A DNA stretch of 64,000 nucleotides from contig NZ_JACARO010000036.1 of the NCBI RefSeq assembly GCF_013386585.1, positions 148,341-212,340 of the forward strand, in the 5' to 3' direction. Source of the DNA: Pseudomonas sp. P7548. GTDB taxonomy: Bacteria; Pseudomonadota; Gammaproteobacteria; Pseudomonadales; Pseudomonadaceae. Numbering within the stretch: the stretch's first letter is position 1; each line of letters opens with the position of its first letter. Both the position numbers and the translations under genes were made by a program. This document shows, one piece after another, positions 21,379-32,322 of this stretch. The notes beneath the pieces are model-generated. The model saw only the letters and a program-made list of their open reading frames with translations, searched no databases and had not been told where the DNA came from.

Positions 21379-22650
21379 TTACAAGATGTTCAGCGGGTAT
21401 TGCGCGATCAGACGCAGTTCGTCGATGGACGCCGAACCGTAGTACACGCCGTCAGACGAACGATAGGTCGCTTGACGTACGCGCAGGCTCAGGTCTTTTG
21501 CCGGGCCGCTCTGGATCACGTATTTGGCTTCGATGTCGCGTTCCCACTCTTTGCCGTTCGAGGTGTCGGCGGTGTTCGCGCCGGTACCTTTCACGTAACG
21601 AGTCATGAAGCTCAGGCCTGGCACGCCGAAGGTGGCCATGTTCAGGTCGTAACGAGCCTGGAACGATTTCTCGTCTTCAGCGTTGAAGTCGGAACGGGCG
21701 ATGGAGTTGGCCAGGAAGATCGTGCCGCCGCCGTCTACGCCGTAGCCGTAGTCACCGTCGCCGCTGACTTTCTGGTAGGCCAGGGTGAAAGTGTGAGCCT
21801 GGATGGTGTACGCGCCTTGCAGGCTGTACGCACGGTTATCCAGTTTGGTGGTGCCGTCTTTTTCTGCGCGTTGCAGGCCGGCGCCATCGCTCTTGGTGCT
21901 GTAGATGTTGAAGTCAACGGCCAGGGACTGGTCGTTGCTCAGCGCGTGAGTCCAGTTCAGGTTGGCGTAGGTTTTCTTCCAGTAGTCTTCAGTCTTCGCG
22001 TAGTACAGGCTGGCGCTGACTTCTGGAGTCAGGGCATAGACACCACCGATGAAGTCGGTTTTGGTCAGGCCCAGGCTGTCACGGTAAGTCTGTGCTTGTG
22101 CCACGCTGGAAGTGAAGTGACCGCCTTCGAGTTTCAGGCCTTTGATTTCGTTGCTGGTGATCGAGATACCTTGTGGCAGCTCTGGCAGCAAACGGCTGTC
22201 ATCGGAAGCGAAGACAGGAGCGGTGGTGTATTGGTCGCCGACTTTCAGCACGGTGTCGGAGATGCGGAACTTAACAGCGCCGCCGCCTTTGGAGTAATCG
22301 TCTTGTGCACGACCGTCCGAACCGGTTGGGAACAGGCCAGTGCCCGAACGACCCTTGCCGCTGTCCAGTTTCACGCCCAGCAGGCCGATGACGTCAACAC
22401 CGACACCGATGGTGCCTTGGGTGTAGCCCGACTGGAACAGGCCGTTGAAGCCCAGGCCGGTTTCGTTGACGCGGCTTTTGCCGGTGTCGTTGTTACGGAA
22501 GTCGCGACCAAAGTTCAGGAGGCGAGTGTTGATGCTGAAAGTGCTGTCTTCAACAAAGCCCTTGGAATCGTCCTGGGCGGACGCCATTGCGAACTGCGAG
22601 GTGCCTGCTGAAACAGCCAGGGCGATCATGCTCCACTTCATCACGCGCAT
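21379..22650 (-). CDS. OprD-family outer membrane porin
   Basis: 423 residues with a signal peptide MRVMKWSMIALAVSAGTSQF ending near AMASA at residue 24. The mature part begins QDDSKGFVEDSTFSINTRLL, typical of OprD/OprE/OprQ porins: alternating beta strands, DYSKGGGAVKFRISDTVLKVGD, and a C-terminus ending RLIAQYPLNIL close to the usual terminal strand. These 18-strand barrels take up small organic or amino acids; the substrate cannot be told from sequence. GGAGCAAATCACG gives the ribosome site. OprE-like is my best subgroup guess. Confidence 0.9.
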   Translation of the reverse strand: MRVMKWSMIALAVSAGTSQFAMASAQDDSKGFVEDSTFSINTRLLNFGRDFRNNDTGKSRVNETGLGFNGLFQSGYTQGTIGVGVDVIGLLGVKLDSGKGRSGTGLFPTGSDGRAQDDYSKGGGAVKFRISDTVLKVGDQYTTAPVFASDDSRLLPELPQGISITSNEIKGLKLEGGHFTSSVAQAQTYRDSLGLTKTDFIGGVYALTPEVSASLYYAKTEDYWKKTYANLNWTHALSNDQSLAVDFNIYSTKSDGAGLQRAEKDGTTKLDNRAYSLQGAYTIQAHTFTLAYQKVSGDGDYGYGVDGGGTIFLANSIARSDFNAEDEKSFQARYDLNMATFGVPGLSFMTRYVKGTGANTADTSNGKEWERDIEAKYVIQSGPAKDLSLRVRQATYRSSDGVYYGSASIDELRLIAQYPLNIL

Positions 22651-23405
22651 CGTGATTTGCTCCTTTGGTTTTAGGAAGAGTACTGCCGTCCCACCTGTAT
22701 TTTTATCTGGGCGGCTCTTTCTTTTTTGTGTCGGCGCAAAGTTATATCACGCAGACTCTATTGACGATACTTACCCATCTATCCTTTCAGCTTCTTTACG
22801 AGGCTGTCGTAAATTGCTAGCTCCATGTCGCAAATTCACAGTCCGAATGTTCCCGGACTGACAACTTCAATGCTGTTTTCAAACCCTTTGGAAGTTTGAT
22901 TCCGTCCTTGATACGCATTGAAACGCTACTGTTTTTTATCGCGAAACACCGGCCTCCTGGCGCGTGTCGTTGCCGACGATGTGTGGGTGAATGCAACAAG
23001 CGTGCACAAACCGGTAACCGAATGTCATTTTTTCGTGAAAAGCGTTACAGCAATGTAAAAACCGCATAAGCACGGGCTTTTTACGCCGTTTGGTTTGGGC
23101 TTGACGCCCAGCCATTCCATCGGTTCGGGGGTACACAAAACCCGTGCCAGGCAAAAACGTTACCGGTTCACCCTCATGAGTGGGTACTTGGCGGATCCCT
23201 TTGAGGCACAGGTGGGTCATTTTGGTGCGTCCCGTTGAGGCCCGGTCTAGCGTAGCTCAAATATCGGACTGCCTCGAAAGGGTGCAGTTTTTTTTGCCGG
23301 ATCTGGCCCAGGCGCTCATTGTTCGAGCTGTATTCGCCGTGAAGCCCCGGGCATTCGCAGGTATGCTGGGCCCTTGAAACTGACCTGCCGAACGGAGTGC
23401 CCGCG
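22651..23405. other. Long divergent intergenic region, porin/HIT gene (755 bp)
   Basis: Two short minus frames (22817-22999 and 22936-23220) lack ribosome sites and Pseudomonas-like codon use, so I do not call them. The part next to the porin is AT-rich and likely holds its regulated promoter. I cannot identify an operator or small RNA. Its length is unusual for this window. Confidence 0.4.
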
Positions 23406-23831
23406 GTGTTCGCCCTAGATCAACGCCTGCAACAAGACACACTGGCCATCGGGGACTTCCCGCTGTGCCGCCTGCTGCTGTCCAATGACTCGAACTATCC
23501 ATGGTTCATCCTGGTGCCGCGCATCAACGGTATCAGCGAAGTGTTTCAACTGGATGTCGCCGATCAACAAACGTTGTGGCGGGAAACGACGGCCTTGGCG
23601 CAAGTGCTGAACGAAGGCCTGGCCGCCGACAAGATGAACATTGGTGCGCTGGGTAACGTCGTCAGCCAGTTGCATGTGCATGTGATTGTGCGCAGGCGTG
23701 ATGACGCTGCCTGGCCTGCTCCGGTATGGGGCAAGCATCCGGCGCAGCCTTACACCGAGGATCAGGTGGCCGCAATTCGCGCGCGCTTGCGTGAACTGTT
23801 ACCGGCTGACTTCATCTTTTCCCACGCTTGA
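23406..23831 (+). CDS. HIT family protein
   Basis: 141 residues from a GTG at 23406 (reading MFALDQRLQQDTLAIGDFPL) with ACGGAG eight bases ahead. A GTG at 23397 would add three residues. The histidine-triad motif is QLHVHVIVRR near residue 95. HIT proteins hydrolyse nucleotide phosphoramidates or dinucleotides; the exact substrate is unknown. slyX follows 16 bases later, an arrangement common in pseudomonads. Confidence 0.9.
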   Translation: MFALDQRLQQDTLAIGDFPLCRLLLSNDSNYPWFILVPRINGISEVFQLDVADQQTLWRETTALAQVLNEGLAADKMNIGALGNVVSQLHVHVIVRRRDDAAWPAPVWGKHPAQPYTEDQVAAIRARLRELLPADFIFSHA

Positions 23832-23847
23832 GTGGCAGGACTGACTT

Positions 23848-24054
23848 ATGGATTTGCAAGACCGTGTGACGGACCTGGAAAGCCGCCTGGCTTTCCAGGA
23901 CGACACCATCGAGACCCTCAATGACATCCTCGTCACCCAGCAGCGGGCGGTCGAACGCCTGCAATTGCAGATGACTGCACTGCTCAAGCGTCAGGAAGAA
24001 ATGGGCGGCCAGTTCGAGACCTCGGAAGAAGAAGCGCCACCGCCACACTATTAA
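23848..24054 (+). CDS. slyX: SlyX family protein
   Basis: 68 residues, a single predicted coiled coil ([20 protein letters not shown], then [20 protein letters not shown]) ending in the acidic-proline tail EEEAPPPHY typical of SlyX. The function is not known beyond its genetic association with slyD in E. coli. Second gene of the HIT-slyX pair, followed by a strong terminator. Confidence 0.93.
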   Translation: MDLQDRVTDLESRLAFQDDTIETLNDILVTQQRAVERLQLQMTALLKRQEEMGGQFETSEEEAPPPHY

Positions 24055-24080
24055 TGGTTCGCCACTGATAGCCGGGCATT

Positions 24081-24120
24081 AAAAAACCGCGATCCAGCAA
24101 GGCTGGGTCGCGGTTTTTTT
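24081..24120. terminator. Bidirectional terminator, slyX / membrane cold-shock gene
   Basis: A-run, stem CCGCGAtCCAG/CTGGgTCGCGG with loop CAAGG, then T-run. It serves the convergent genes. Confidence 0.93.
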
Positions 24121-24135
24121 GTGGCGAGGGTGCAA

Positions 24136-24738
24136 TCAGCGACGTGGCAGTGCCGCGATCACGTCTTCGGCTTGCAGGCCCTTGTCACGGTTCATGACGG
24201 AAAACTCCACGCGCTGGCCTTCGACCAGGACACGATGGCCTTCGCCGCGGATAGCCCGGAAATGGACGAAAATGTCGTCGCCCGAATCGCGGGAAATAAA
24301 GCCGAAGCCTTTGGAGGTGTTGAACCACTTGACGGTCCCGGTATCCCGGTTGGTCATGTCGTAGTTTTGCGAGGCGGCCGCAGGGGACGAACGGTAGAAG
24401 CTGATGGCCAGGTGAAGAACGATGGCGACCACAGCAATCACCAGGCTGAGCAGGATGGCCGGATGGCCGCCCACTTCAGGCATCGGTGCCAGGAGGGTGA
24501 GGGTTTGTACGACAACGGTCAGCACCAGCAGCGCACTGACCAGGTTTTGCAGTTGATGACGCGTGCCTTTGTTCCAGTAAGGAATCACTGGAGCCAGCGT
24601 CAGGTTAAGAAGGCCGAACAAGGCCAGGTACAGAGCGTCGTGTTGTTCCAGGTAGGGAGGGCTTCCCTGTTGCAAGCTCGGTATAAAGGACAGCAGCAAC
24701 GCTGCAACGCCCGTTAGCAGGTGGACGATTTTCAACAT
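24136..24738 (-). CDS. Membrane protein with C-terminal cold-shock domain
   Basis: 200 residues. Four hydrophobic helices fill residues 1-118 ([75 protein letters not shown]). A cold-shock domain fills about 132-196, with RNP1-like [17 protein letters not shown]. CspA-type domains bind single-stranded RNA/DNA; here the domain is tethered to the inner membrane by its N-terminus. The fusion is seen in pseudomonads, but I know no experimental function. Transcribed alone. Confidence 0.85.
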   Translation of the reverse strand: MLKIVHLLTGVAALLLSFIPSLQQGSPPYLEQHDALYLALFGLLNLTLAPVIPYWNKGTRHQLQNLVSALLVLTVVVQTLTLLAPMPEVGGHPAILLSLVIAVVAIVLHLAISFYRSSPAAASQNYDMTNRDTGTVKWFNTSKGFGFISRDSGDDIFVHFRAIRGEGHRVLVEGQRVEFSVMNRDKGLQAEDVIAALPRR

Positions 24739-25155
24739 TTTGATTAACTCACTTTAAGATGGATCACGCGGAAGAGCTGACTGGCACGGTTCGCTTCTGA
24801 ACAATGGGAGGCGTTGAGCACGTGCGCGGTTATCAGCCTATGTGACGTGCCGCAGAACGATAACGGCAGCCACACGTCGTCTATTTAACAGCAAAGGCTG
24901 TGCCTACTCAAATCAAGCATTTCGGGGTGTTACAGCGAGCAGGGCATTTCTGCGTCAAACACTTGTCCTAGACAGGTGCGGGCTTTTCAGCGTGCTTTTG
25001 GCGATGTTTCCTACCTAGTGCGGACCGGCGTCATTCGCACGTGGGGGCGATTTGCCGCACCTTGTACCCGGGCATCGGGCTGCATGCCGTCTGCACTCTT
25101 GCTAGAGTGGTCCTGCACCTGATCAATGAATGCTCGTCAATTGAAGGGGAAAAAC
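24739..25155. other. Divergent intergenic region, cold-shock fusion/Dps (417 bp)
   Basis: No credible protein gene. A TTGCTAGAGT sequence near 25098 could be a sigma-S-like -10 for the Dps gene. The segment 24925-25075 could hide a small RNA, but I see no terminator that would define one. Confidence 0.35.
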
Positions 25156-25629
25156 ATGGCAATCGATATTGGTATCAGCGAACAAGACCGTAAATCTATC
25201 GTCGATGGGCTTTCACGGCTGCTGTCCGATACCTATGTACTGTATTTGAAGACCCACAACTTCCACTGGAACGTCACGGGCCCCATGTTTCGCACGCTGC
25301 ACTTGATGTTTGAAGAGCAGTACAACGAACTGGCGCTGGCCGTGGACTCCATCGCCGAGCGCATCCGTGCCCTGGGGTTTCCGGCGCCGGGTGCCTATTC
25401 GATCTATGCCCGCCTGTCGTCCATCAAGGAAGAGGAGGGCGTGCCCAGTGCCGAAGAGATGATCAAGCAACTGGTGGCGGGTCAGGAGGCGGTCACGCGA
25501 ACTGCACGAGGTATCTTCCCGTTGCTTGACAAGGTCAGCGACGAGCCGACAGCCGACCTGTTGACCCAGCGCATGCAGGTTCACGAGAAAACCGCGTGGA
25601 TGCTGCGTTCCCTGCTCGAAAACCAGTAA
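25156..25629 (+). CDS. dps: Dps-family ferritin-like DNA/iron-binding protein
   Basis: 157 residues from the ATG at 25156 ([20 protein letters not shown]) with AAGGGGAAAAAC ahead; an ATG at 25126 is in frame but less well placed. Dps dodecamers oxidise Fe2+ with peroxide and may coat DNA. The inter-subunit ferroxidase ligands are visible in [12 protein letters not shown] and in [20 protein letters not shown]. The length is standard. It fits with the three peroxide-handling proteins later in the window. Confidence 0.9.
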   Translation: MAIDIGISEQDRKSIVDGLSRLLSDTYVLYLKTHNFHWNVTGPMFRTLHLMFEEQYNELALAVDSIAERIRALGFPAPGAYSIYARLSSIKEEEGVPSAEEMIKQLVAGQEAVTRTARGIFPLLDKVSDEPTADLLTQRMQVHEKTAWMLRSLLENQ

Positions 25630-25811
25630 CCCTACCTACCGGGTGGCGCTGTCCTGGCGCCGCCCACTTGTTTCTCTGCGCTTCCTGGCGTTGTCCTACA
25701 ACGTTCAGCTCCCCGTCTTCTGGCTGCCTTTTGTTTCCTGCTGTTTGATAAGGCCCATTGCCCAATGGGAGAAACCCATGGGCGGCTGTTTGGCAATGGA
25801 GTGTCAGGTGT

Positions 25812-26153
25812 ATGTCACGCGGAGTGGGTAATGGAGTGATGGAAGCCGGTGGTTTTCATAAGATAAAGATCGACCCCTTTGCCAAGGGGTTCGACATGGG
25901 GCTGGCCAAGCCGTTGTCCCGGTCGGTGAGGCTCAATGGGTTTTCCACCTGCCTGCGGCTTGAGCTGATCTATTGGAACATCCTCACGGAGATCGCCAGG
26001 ATCAACGCCTGTTCGGTCAGCGCGTTGTTGTCCTACGTCGACCGGGAAGTGCATTTGCGCTATGGCGGGGTGAAGAACTTCAGCGGGCTGGTCAGGGTCG
26101 TGTGCGTGGTTCACGTGCTCGCGGGCCGCGCCTGTTCGCACAACCCGGAGTAA
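25812..26153 (+). CDS. Ribbon-helix-helix domain protein
   Basis: 113 residues from the ATG at 25812, with GGAG about nine bases ahead; an alternative ATG at 25839 (MEAGGFHKIKIDPFAKGFDM) has GGAG too close. The core, SRSVRLNGFSTCLRLELIYW through EIARINACSVSALLSYVDRE and GGVKNFSGLVRVVCVVHVLA, fits the arylsulfate/RHH_4 type ribbon-helix-helix family. These are small proteins thought to bind DNA as dimers; the target is unknown. A nested GC-rich hairpin follows directly after the stop. Confidence 0.75.
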   Translation: MSRGVGNGVMEAGGFHKIKIDPFAKGFDMGLAKPLSRSVRLNGFSTCLRLELIYWNILTEIARINACSVSALLSYVDREVHLRYGGVKNFSGLVRVVCVVHVLAGRACSHNPE

Positions 26154-26158
26154 TCTGC

Positions 26159-26203
26159 CTGCCCGGGGCCGGCCCGCTTCACGGGCGGCGCGGCCCCGGG
26201 CAG
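26159..26203 (+). terminator. Nested GC-rich hairpin after the ribbon-helix-helix gene
   Basis: 13-bp perfect outer stem (26159-26171 with 26191-26203, CTGCCCGGGGCCG) with an inner GCCCG/CGGGC stem. No T-run follows, so termination would be inefficient. Confidence 0.55.
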
Positions 26204-26318
26204 AAAGCCGGCTGCGCTGCCTTGATTTAACAGATATAATCCCGCGCTTTGCTGCGCATGCAGGGGTTGCCCCGGCACAGGCGTGGCGCAGTAACGTTCT
26301 GATCGCCGAGACATCGCC

Positions 26319-26540
26319 ATGCCCATGTACGACTACCAATGTGCTTCCTGTGGTCATCAGTTGGAAGCCATTCAGAAGATCAGCGCCGCGCCGCTGGTCG
26401 ATTGCCCGGCCTGCCAGGCGCCGGACCTCAAGAAGATGTTGTCCATGCCAGGCTTCCGCCTGAGTGGCGGCGGCTGGTACGAGACCGACTTCAAGACCGG
26501 CTCGAAGAAGAACCTGGCGGGCGGCGACAAAGCAGACTGA
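26319..26540 (+). CDS. FmdB-like zinc-ribbon protein
   Basis: 73 residues beginning MPMYDYQCASCGHQLEAIQK. Two CxxC pairs (CASC and CPAC) form a zinc ribbon, followed by KKMLSMPGFRLSGGGWYETD, the FmdB/regulatory-protein family pattern. The function is unknown; it commonly precedes aspS in Pseudomonas, as here (107 bases). Confidence 0.92.
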   Translation: MPMYDYQCASCGHQLEAIQKISAAPLVDCPACQAPDLKKMLSMPGFRLSGGGWYETDFKTGSKKNLAGGDKAD

Positions 26541-26647
26541 GTTGAACTCAACGCGCAGGCTCCTGCATTATCCGTCCCCTGCTTTAATGTACGGTGACGA
26601 GGCAGGCCTCCACCGAATTTCGAATTACGAGAAGTGAAACCACTACC

Positions 26648-28423
26648 ATGATGCGCAGCCACTATTGCGGCCAACTGAACGAGACCCTGGAAGGTCAGGA
26701 AATCACCCTTTGCGGATGGGTTCACCGTCGCCGCGACCACGGCGGGGTGATTTTCCTCGATATCCGTGATCGTGATGGTCTGGCCCAGGTGGTGTTCGAC
26801 CCGGACCGCGCCGAAAGCTTCGCCGCTGCCGACCGCGTGCGCAGCGAATACGTCGTGAAGATCACCGGCAAGGTTCGCCTGCGTCCGGCCGGTGCCGTGA
26901 ACAAGAACATGGCGTCCGGCGGCATCGAAGTGCTGGGCTATGAGCTGGAAGTGCTGAACGAGTCGGAAACCCCGCCGTTCCCACTCAACGAATTCTCCGA
27001 CGTCGGTGAGGAAACTCGCCTGCGCTACCGCTTCCTGGACCTGCGTCGTCCGGAAATGGCCGAGAAGCTGCGCCTGCGTTCGCGCATGACCACCAGCATC
27101 CGCCGTTTCCTCGACGAAAACGGCTTCCTGGACGTGGAAACGCCGATCCTGACCCGGGCCACCCCGGAAGGCGCGCGTGACTACCTGGTGCCGAGCCGTA
27201 CTCACGCCGGTTCGTTCTTCGCCCTGCCGCAATCGCCGCAGCTGTTCAAGCAATTGCTGATGGTGGCCGGCTTCGACCGTTACTACCAGATCGCCAAGTG
27301 CTTCCGCGACGAAGACCTGCGCGCCGACCGCCAGCCGGAATTCACCCAGATCGACATCGAGACCAGCTTCCTCGATGAAAAAGAGATCATGGGCCTGACC
27401 GAGCAGATGATCCGCAACCTGTTCAAGGAAGTACTGAACCTGGAGTTCGGTGATTTCCCGCACATGACCTTCGAAGAAGCCATGCGCCGCTACGGTTCCG
27501 ACAAGCCAGACCTGCGTAACCCGCTGGAACTGGTGGACGTGGCCGACCAGCTCAAGGAAGTCGAGTTCAAGGTATTCAGCGGCCCGGCCAACGACCCTAA
27601 ATGCCGCATTGCCGCCCTGCGCGTGCCAGGTGGCGCGAGCATGCCGCGCAAGCAGATCGACGACTACACCAAGTTCGTCGGCATCTACGGTGCCAAGGGC
27701 CTGGCGTACATCAAGGTCAACGAGCGCGCCAACGGCATTGACGGCCTGCAATCGCCGATCGTGAAAAACATCCCGCTGGACAACCTGAACGCGATCCTCG
27801 ACCGCGTCGGTGCAGTCGACGGCGACATCGTATTCTTCGGTGCCGACAAGGCCAAGATCGTCAGCGAAGCCCTGGGCGCGCTGCGCATCAAGCTGGGTCA
27901 CGACCTGAACCTGCTGACCTGCGAATGGGCCCCGATGTGGGTCGTTGACTTCCCGATGTTCGAAGAGAACGACGACGGCAGCTTCAGCGCCCTGCACCAC
28001 CCGTTCACCGCGCCGAAGTGCTCCCCGGCCGAGCTGGAAGCCAACCCGGCTGGCGCGTTGTCCCGTGCCTACGACATGGTGCTCAACGGCACTGAACTGG
28101 GTGGCGGTTCGATCCGTATCCACCGTAAAGAGATGCAGCAAGCGGTATTCCGCCTGTTGGGTATCAACGAAGCGGAACAGGAAGAGAAATTCGGCTTCCT
28201 GCTCGACGCCCTGAAGTACGGCGCACCGCCGCACGGTGGCCTGGCGTTTGGCCTGGACCGTCTGGTGATGCTGATGACCGGCGCCCAGTCGATCCGTGAA
28301 GTGATCGCCTTCCCGAAAACCCAGAGTGCTGCGGACGTCATGACCCAGGCTCCGGGCGTGGTGGATGCCAAGGCCTTGCGCGAACTGCACATCCGTCTGC
28401 GTGAGACGCCAAAGGCTGAGTAA
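26648..28423 (+). CDS. aspS: Aspartyl-tRNA(Asp/Asn) synthetase
   Basis: 591 residues from the first of two ATGs ([20 protein letters not shown]). Upstream in-frame residues to 26594 lack similarity. The N-terminal OB fold reads the anticodon. Class II motif 2 is in [20 protein letters not shown] and motif 3 in [12 protein letters not shown], with the bacterial GAD insertion between (about 290-420). Pseudomonas AspRS is known to be non-discriminating, also charging tRNA-Asn for later amidation; that is family knowledge, not tested here. Confidence 0.96.
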   Translation: MMRSHYCGQLNETLEGQEITLCGWVHRRRDHGGVIFLDIRDRDGLAQVVFDPDRAESFAAADRVRSEYVVKITGKVRLRPAGAVNKNMASGGIEVLGYELEVLNESETPPFPLNEFSDVGEETRLRYRFLDLRRPEMAEKLRLRSRMTTSIRRFLDENGFLDVETPILTRATPEGARDYLVPSRTHAGSFFALPQSPQLFKQLLMVAGFDRYYQIAKCFRDEDLRADRQPEFTQIDIETSFLDEKEIMGLTEQMIRNLFKEVLNLEFGDFPHMTFEEAMRRYGSDKPDLRNPLELVDVADQLKEVEFKVFSGPANDPKCRIAALRVPGGASMPRKQIDDYTKFVGIYGAKGLAYIKVNERANGIDGLQSPIVKNIPLDNLNAILDRVGAVDGDIVFFGADKAKIVSEALGALRIKLGHDLNLLTCEWAPMWVVDFPMFEENDDGSFSALHHPFTAPKCSPAELEANPAGALSRAYDMVLNGTELGGGSIRIHRKEMQQAVFRLLGINEAEQEEKFGFLLDALKYGAPPHGGLAFGLDRLVMLMTGAQSIREVIAFPKTQSAADVMTQAPGVVDAKALRELHIRLRETPKAE

Positions 28424-28464
28424 GGCCACTGCGTGAAAGCGCACTGAGGTTTACGCAGTCTAAA

Positions 28465-28492
28465 AGGGCGCATCTTCGGATGCGCCTTTGCG
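28465..28492 (+). terminator. Terminator after aspS
   Basis: Stem GGGCGCATC/GATGCGCC with loop TTCG, followed by a short TTT. Confidence 0.75.
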
Positions 28493-28558
28493 TTAAAGGA
28501 CTACCTCCCGCCTGGGGCGGGGTTGATCAAGGTTTCTACAGAATTTCGGAGTTGTGTT

Positions 28559-29305
<747 letters not shown>

Positions 29306-29322
29306 GGCCAGACGTAGATCAA

Positions 29323-29416
29323 AATGTGGGAGCGGGCTTGCCCGCGAATGCGGTGTACCAGTCGCTGAAAATATTGGCTGATCCACCGTCTTCGCGGGCA
29401 AGCCCGCTCCCACATT
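29323..29416. repeat. REP doublet (REPIN) between yebC and ruvC
   Basis: Two perfectly inverted 26-bp arms (29323-29348 and 29391-29416), core GTGGGAGCGGGCTTGCCC, with a 42-base spacer. It starts 17 bases after the yebC stop and ends 47 bases before ruvC, so the resulting mRNA structure could modulate read-through. Confidence 0.92.
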
Positions 29417-29463
29417 GGATCTTCTTTGTAGCAGAAATTGTGTTTACCCAACCCGCAGGCGTT

Positions 29464-29988
29464 ATGACTTTAATCCTAGGTATCGACCCCGGTTCGCGCA
29501 TCACCGGTTTTGGCGTGGTGCAACAAACCCCTCGCGGCTGCATCTACGTCGCTTCGGGCTGCATCCGCACCGGCGCAGGCGAGTTGGCCGAGCGCCTGCA
29601 GATCGTCTATCGCGGTGTACGGGAAGTGATCCAGACCTACGGGCCGGTCACCATGGGCATCGAAAAGGTGTTCATGGCCAAAAATGCCGACTCCGCGCTG
29701 AAGCTTGGCCAGGCCCGTGGCGCGGCCATCGTCGCCGGGGCGGAGGAGGGCATGGAGATTGCCGAATACACCGCGACCCAGGTCAAGCAGGCTGTGGTCG
29801 GCACCGGTGCAGCCAACAAGGAGCAGGTGCAGATGATGGTCATGCACATGCTCAAGCTCACCGCCAAACCGCAAATCGACGCCTCCGACGCCCTGGCCAT
29901 CGCCATTTGCCACGCCCATACCCGCTCCAGCCTGTTGCCTCACGGCTTGGGCACTGCACGCAGTCGTGGCGGGCGGCTGCGTCTCTGA
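29464..29988 (+). CDS. ruvC: Holliday junction endodeoxyribonuclease RuvC
   Basis: 174 residues, start [20 protein letters not shown]. It resolves four-way junctions with RuvAB. Active-site acidic residues: Asp8 in GIDPGS, Glu in MGIEKVF, and the pair of Asp in [13 protein letters not shown]. The upstream in-frame extension to 29326 is encoded by REP DNA and is not part of the protein. First gene of ruvCAB. Confidence 0.96.
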   Translation: MTLILGIDPGSRITGFGVVQQTPRGCIYVASGCIRTGAGELAERLQIVYRGVREVIQTYGPVTMGIEKVFMAKNADSALKLGQARGAAIVAGAEEGMEIAEYTATQVKQAVVGTGAANKEQVQMMVMHMLKLTAKPQIDASDALAIAICHAHTRSSLLPHGLGTARSRGGRLRL

Positions 29989-30055
29989 TAGCATCAGCGC
30001 AATCGTTTTTTCCGGTCAGGCCTTGATCTGACCCTACGCTTTAAGGATTCGAACC

Positions 30056-30667
30056 GTGATTGGACGCTTGCGCGGCACCCTGGCTGAGAAACAGCCGCCG
30101 CACCTGATTCTGGATGTGAATGGGTTGGGCTATGAGCTGGAAGTGCCTATGACCACCCTGTATCGCCTTCCGTCAGTCGGCGAGCCGCTGACCCTGCATA
30201 CCCACCTCGTTGTGCGCGAAGATGCGCAATTGCTCTATGGTTTCATTGGCAAGCGTGACCGTGACTTCTTTCGTGAGCTGATCCGCCTCAACGGCGTGGG
30301 GCCCAAGCTGGCCCTGGCGTTGATGTCGAGCCTGGAAGTGGATGAGCTGGTGCGTGCGGTTTCCGCCCAGGACACCTCGGCCCTGACCAAGGTGCCGGGC
30401 GTCGGCAAGAAGACCGCCGAGCGCCTGCTGGTGGAACTCAAGGACCGCTTCAAGGCCTGGGAAGTCGCGCCGAGCATGTTTGCCCTGGTGCCGAACCAGC
30501 CGGATATGCCGGCAAGCCAGGTGGCCAGTGCCGAAAGCGATGCGGTCAGCGCGCTGATCTCCCTGGGCTACAAGCCGCAGGAGGCCAGCAAGGCCGTGTC
30601 GGCCATCAAGGACAAGAACCTGAGCAGCGAAGACATGATCCGCCGAGCCCTGAAGGGAATGATTTAA
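30056..30667 (+). CDS. ruvA: Holliday junction DNA helicase subunit RuvA
   Basis: 203 residues from GTG ([20 protein letters not shown]) with AAGGA ahead. Domain I is an OB fold. Domain II carries the helix-hairpin-helix motifs [17 protein letters not shown] and [20 protein letters not shown]-terminal domain III (about 155-203) contacts RuvB. The stop is directly followed by the ruvB GTG. Confidence 0.96.
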   Translation: MIGRLRGTLAEKQPPHLILDVNGLGYELEVPMTTLYRLPSVGEPLTLHTHLVVREDAQLLYGFIGKRDRDFFRELIRLNGVGPKLALALMSSLEVDELVRAVSAQDTSALTKVPGVGKKTAERLLVELKDRFKAWEVAPSMFALVPNQPDMPASQVASAESDAVSALISLGYKPQEASKAVSAIKDKNLSSEDMIRRALKGMI

Positions 30668-31726
30668 GTGATTGAAGCTGATCGTCTGATCGCGGCCACC
30701 GGCCCACGCGACCGCGAAGAAATCCAGGACCGGGCCATCCGTCCCCTGAGCCTGGCCGACTACATCGGCCAGCCCACCGTGCGCGAGCAGATGGAGTTGT
30801 TCATCCAGGCGGCGCGCGGGCGCAGTGAGTCCCTGGACCATACGTTGATCTTCGGCCCGCCCGGCCTGGGCAAGACCACCCTGGCCAACATCATCGCCCA
30901 GGAAATGGGGGTGTCGATCAAGTCCACTTCCGGTCCGGTGCTGGAGCGTCCGGGCGACCTGGCGGCGCTGCTGACCAACCTTGAACCCCATGACGTGCTG
31001 TTTATCGACGAGATCCACCGGCTCTCGCCCATCGTCGAAGAAGTGCTGTACCCGGCCATGGAAGACTTCCAGCTCGACATCATGATCGGCGAAGGCCCTG
31101 CCGCGCGCTCGATCAAGCTCGACCTGCCGCCGTTCACCCTGGTGGGGGCCACAACCCGTGCGGGCATGCTGACCAACCCGTTGCGAGACCGTTTCGGCAT
31201 TGTTCAACGTCTAGAGTTCTATAGCACCGGCGACCTGGCGACCATTGTCAGCCGCTCGGCGGGGATTCTCGGTTTGCCGCTGGACCCGGAAGGCGCGTTT
31301 GAAATCGCGCGCCGCGCCCGTGGCACGCCGCGAATTGCCAACCGTTTGCTGCGCCGTGTGCGCGATTTTGCCGAAGTGCGGGCCAAGGGGCACATCACCA
31401 AGGCCGTGGCCGACCTGGCCTTGAACCTGCTGGACGTGGACGAGCACGGCTTCGATCACCAGGACCGACGCCTGCTGCTGACCATGATCGAGAAGTTCGA
31501 CGGTGGCCCGGTGGGTGTGGACAGCCTGGCGGCGGCCATCAGCGAGGAGCGTCATACCATCGAGGACGTGCTGGAGCCTTACCTGATCCAGCAGGGTTAC
31601 ATCATGCGCACGCCAAGGGGGCGAGTGGTGACGCGCCATGCCTATTTGCACTTTGGGTTAAACATTCCGTCACGATTGGGTGAGATGCCCGTGGTAGACG
31701 AATTCCTCGATGCAGTGGACGATTAA
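30668..31726 (+). CDS. ruvB: Holliday junction branch-migration ATPase RuvB
   Basis: 352 residues from a GTG adjoining the ruvA stop. Walker A is [15 protein letters not shown], Walker B is [12 protein letters not shown], sensor 1 is [20 protein letters not shown], and a winged helix ends the protein ([16 protein letters not shown]). A hexameric motor that drives branch migration with RuvA. Full length, no oddities. Confidence 0.97.
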   Translation: MIEADRLIAATGPRDREEIQDRAIRPLSLADYIGQPTVREQMELFIQAARGRSESLDHTLIFGPPGLGKTTLANIIAQEMGVSIKSTSGPVLERPGDLAALLTNLEPHDVLFIDEIHRLSPIVEEVLYPAMEDFQLDIMIGEGPAARSIKLDLPPFTLVGATTRAGMLTNPLRDRFGIVQRLEFYSTGDLATIVSRSAGILGLPLDPEGAFEIARRARGTPRIANRLLRRVRDFAEVRAKGHITKAVADLALNLLDVDEHGFDHQDRRLLLTMIEKFDGGPVGVDSLAAAISEERHTIEDVLEPYLIQQGYIMRTPRGRVVTRHAYLHFGLNIPSRLGEMPVVDEFLDAVDD

Positions 31727-31865
31727 AAAGGTCACGCCAGTCGATTTATCTGAAGTTTGTGCTGTCCTAGTGGCTGGTGTCGTCACTCAGTGACTGGAAA
31801 TGTTTCGATGGATGAAAAAACAGTTGCCCAGCCGGATTGGCAACCTGAGGAGTAAGCACTAGAGT

Positions 31866-32321
31866 ATGCGCGCGCAAAACGGGGATCAGTCGTTCGCACA
31901 TCGCTGTCGCGTTTATTACGAGGACACCGATGCGGGCGGCATCGTGTATTACGTCAACTACCTCAAGTTCATGGAGCGGGCTCGAACCGAGCGGCTACGG
32001 GAGCTGGGCTTTGCCCAATCCCAGCTGGCAGGGGAGGACCTGTTATTTGTCGTGCATTCCAGCGAGGCGCGATATCACGCGCCGGCGCGGCTGGACGACG
32101 AATTGTTGGTCAGCGCTGAAGTAATCGAATTGAACCGTGTCAGCCTGCGCTTCAAACAGCAGGTCAGGCGGGCGACGGATGCAACGCTGCTCTGTGAGGG
32201 GCAGTTCCTGGTGGCCTGTGTGCGCACCAATAGTTTGAAACCCCGGGCCATTCCCGAAGCTCTACGTGCGGCCTTTGCCGACGTAAGCGGCGCGGGTAAA
32301 CAATCAAAGCAGGAGATTTAG
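31866..32321 (+). CDS. ybgC: Tol-Pal-associated acyl-CoA thioesterase YbgC
   Basis: 151 residues, hot-dog fold. The catalytic motif [20 protein letters not shown] holds the Asp, and [16 protein letters not shown] follows. YbgC enzymes hydrolyse acyl-CoA or acyl-ACP thioesters near phospholipid synthesis. First gene of the Tol-Pal operon. The 139-base leader after ruvB has a perfect palindrome GTCACTCAGTGAC at 31782-31794 and a possible 15-codon frame at 31808-31855. Confidence 0.94.
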   Translation: MRAQNGDQSFAHRCRVYYEDTDAGGIVYYVNYLKFMERARTERLRELGFAQSQLAGEDLLFVVHSSEARYHAPARLDDELLVSAEVIELNRVSLRFKQQVRRATDATLLCEGQFLVACVRTNSLKPRAIPEALRAAFADVSGAGKQSKQEI

Positions 32322-32322
32322 C

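Noticed and set aside
22817..23220. Two short minus-strand frames in the porin/HIT gap
   Set aside because: No ribosome sites, odd amino-acid composition and mutual overlap; treated as non-coding.
26372..28444. 690-codon minus-strand frame
   Set aside because: Antisense of fmdB-aspS; same GC-driven effect, no ribosome site and His/Val-rich nonsense composition.
29326..29463. N-terminal extension of the RuvC frame
   Set aside because: It is encoded by the REP doublet; RuvC begins at [10 protein letters not shown].
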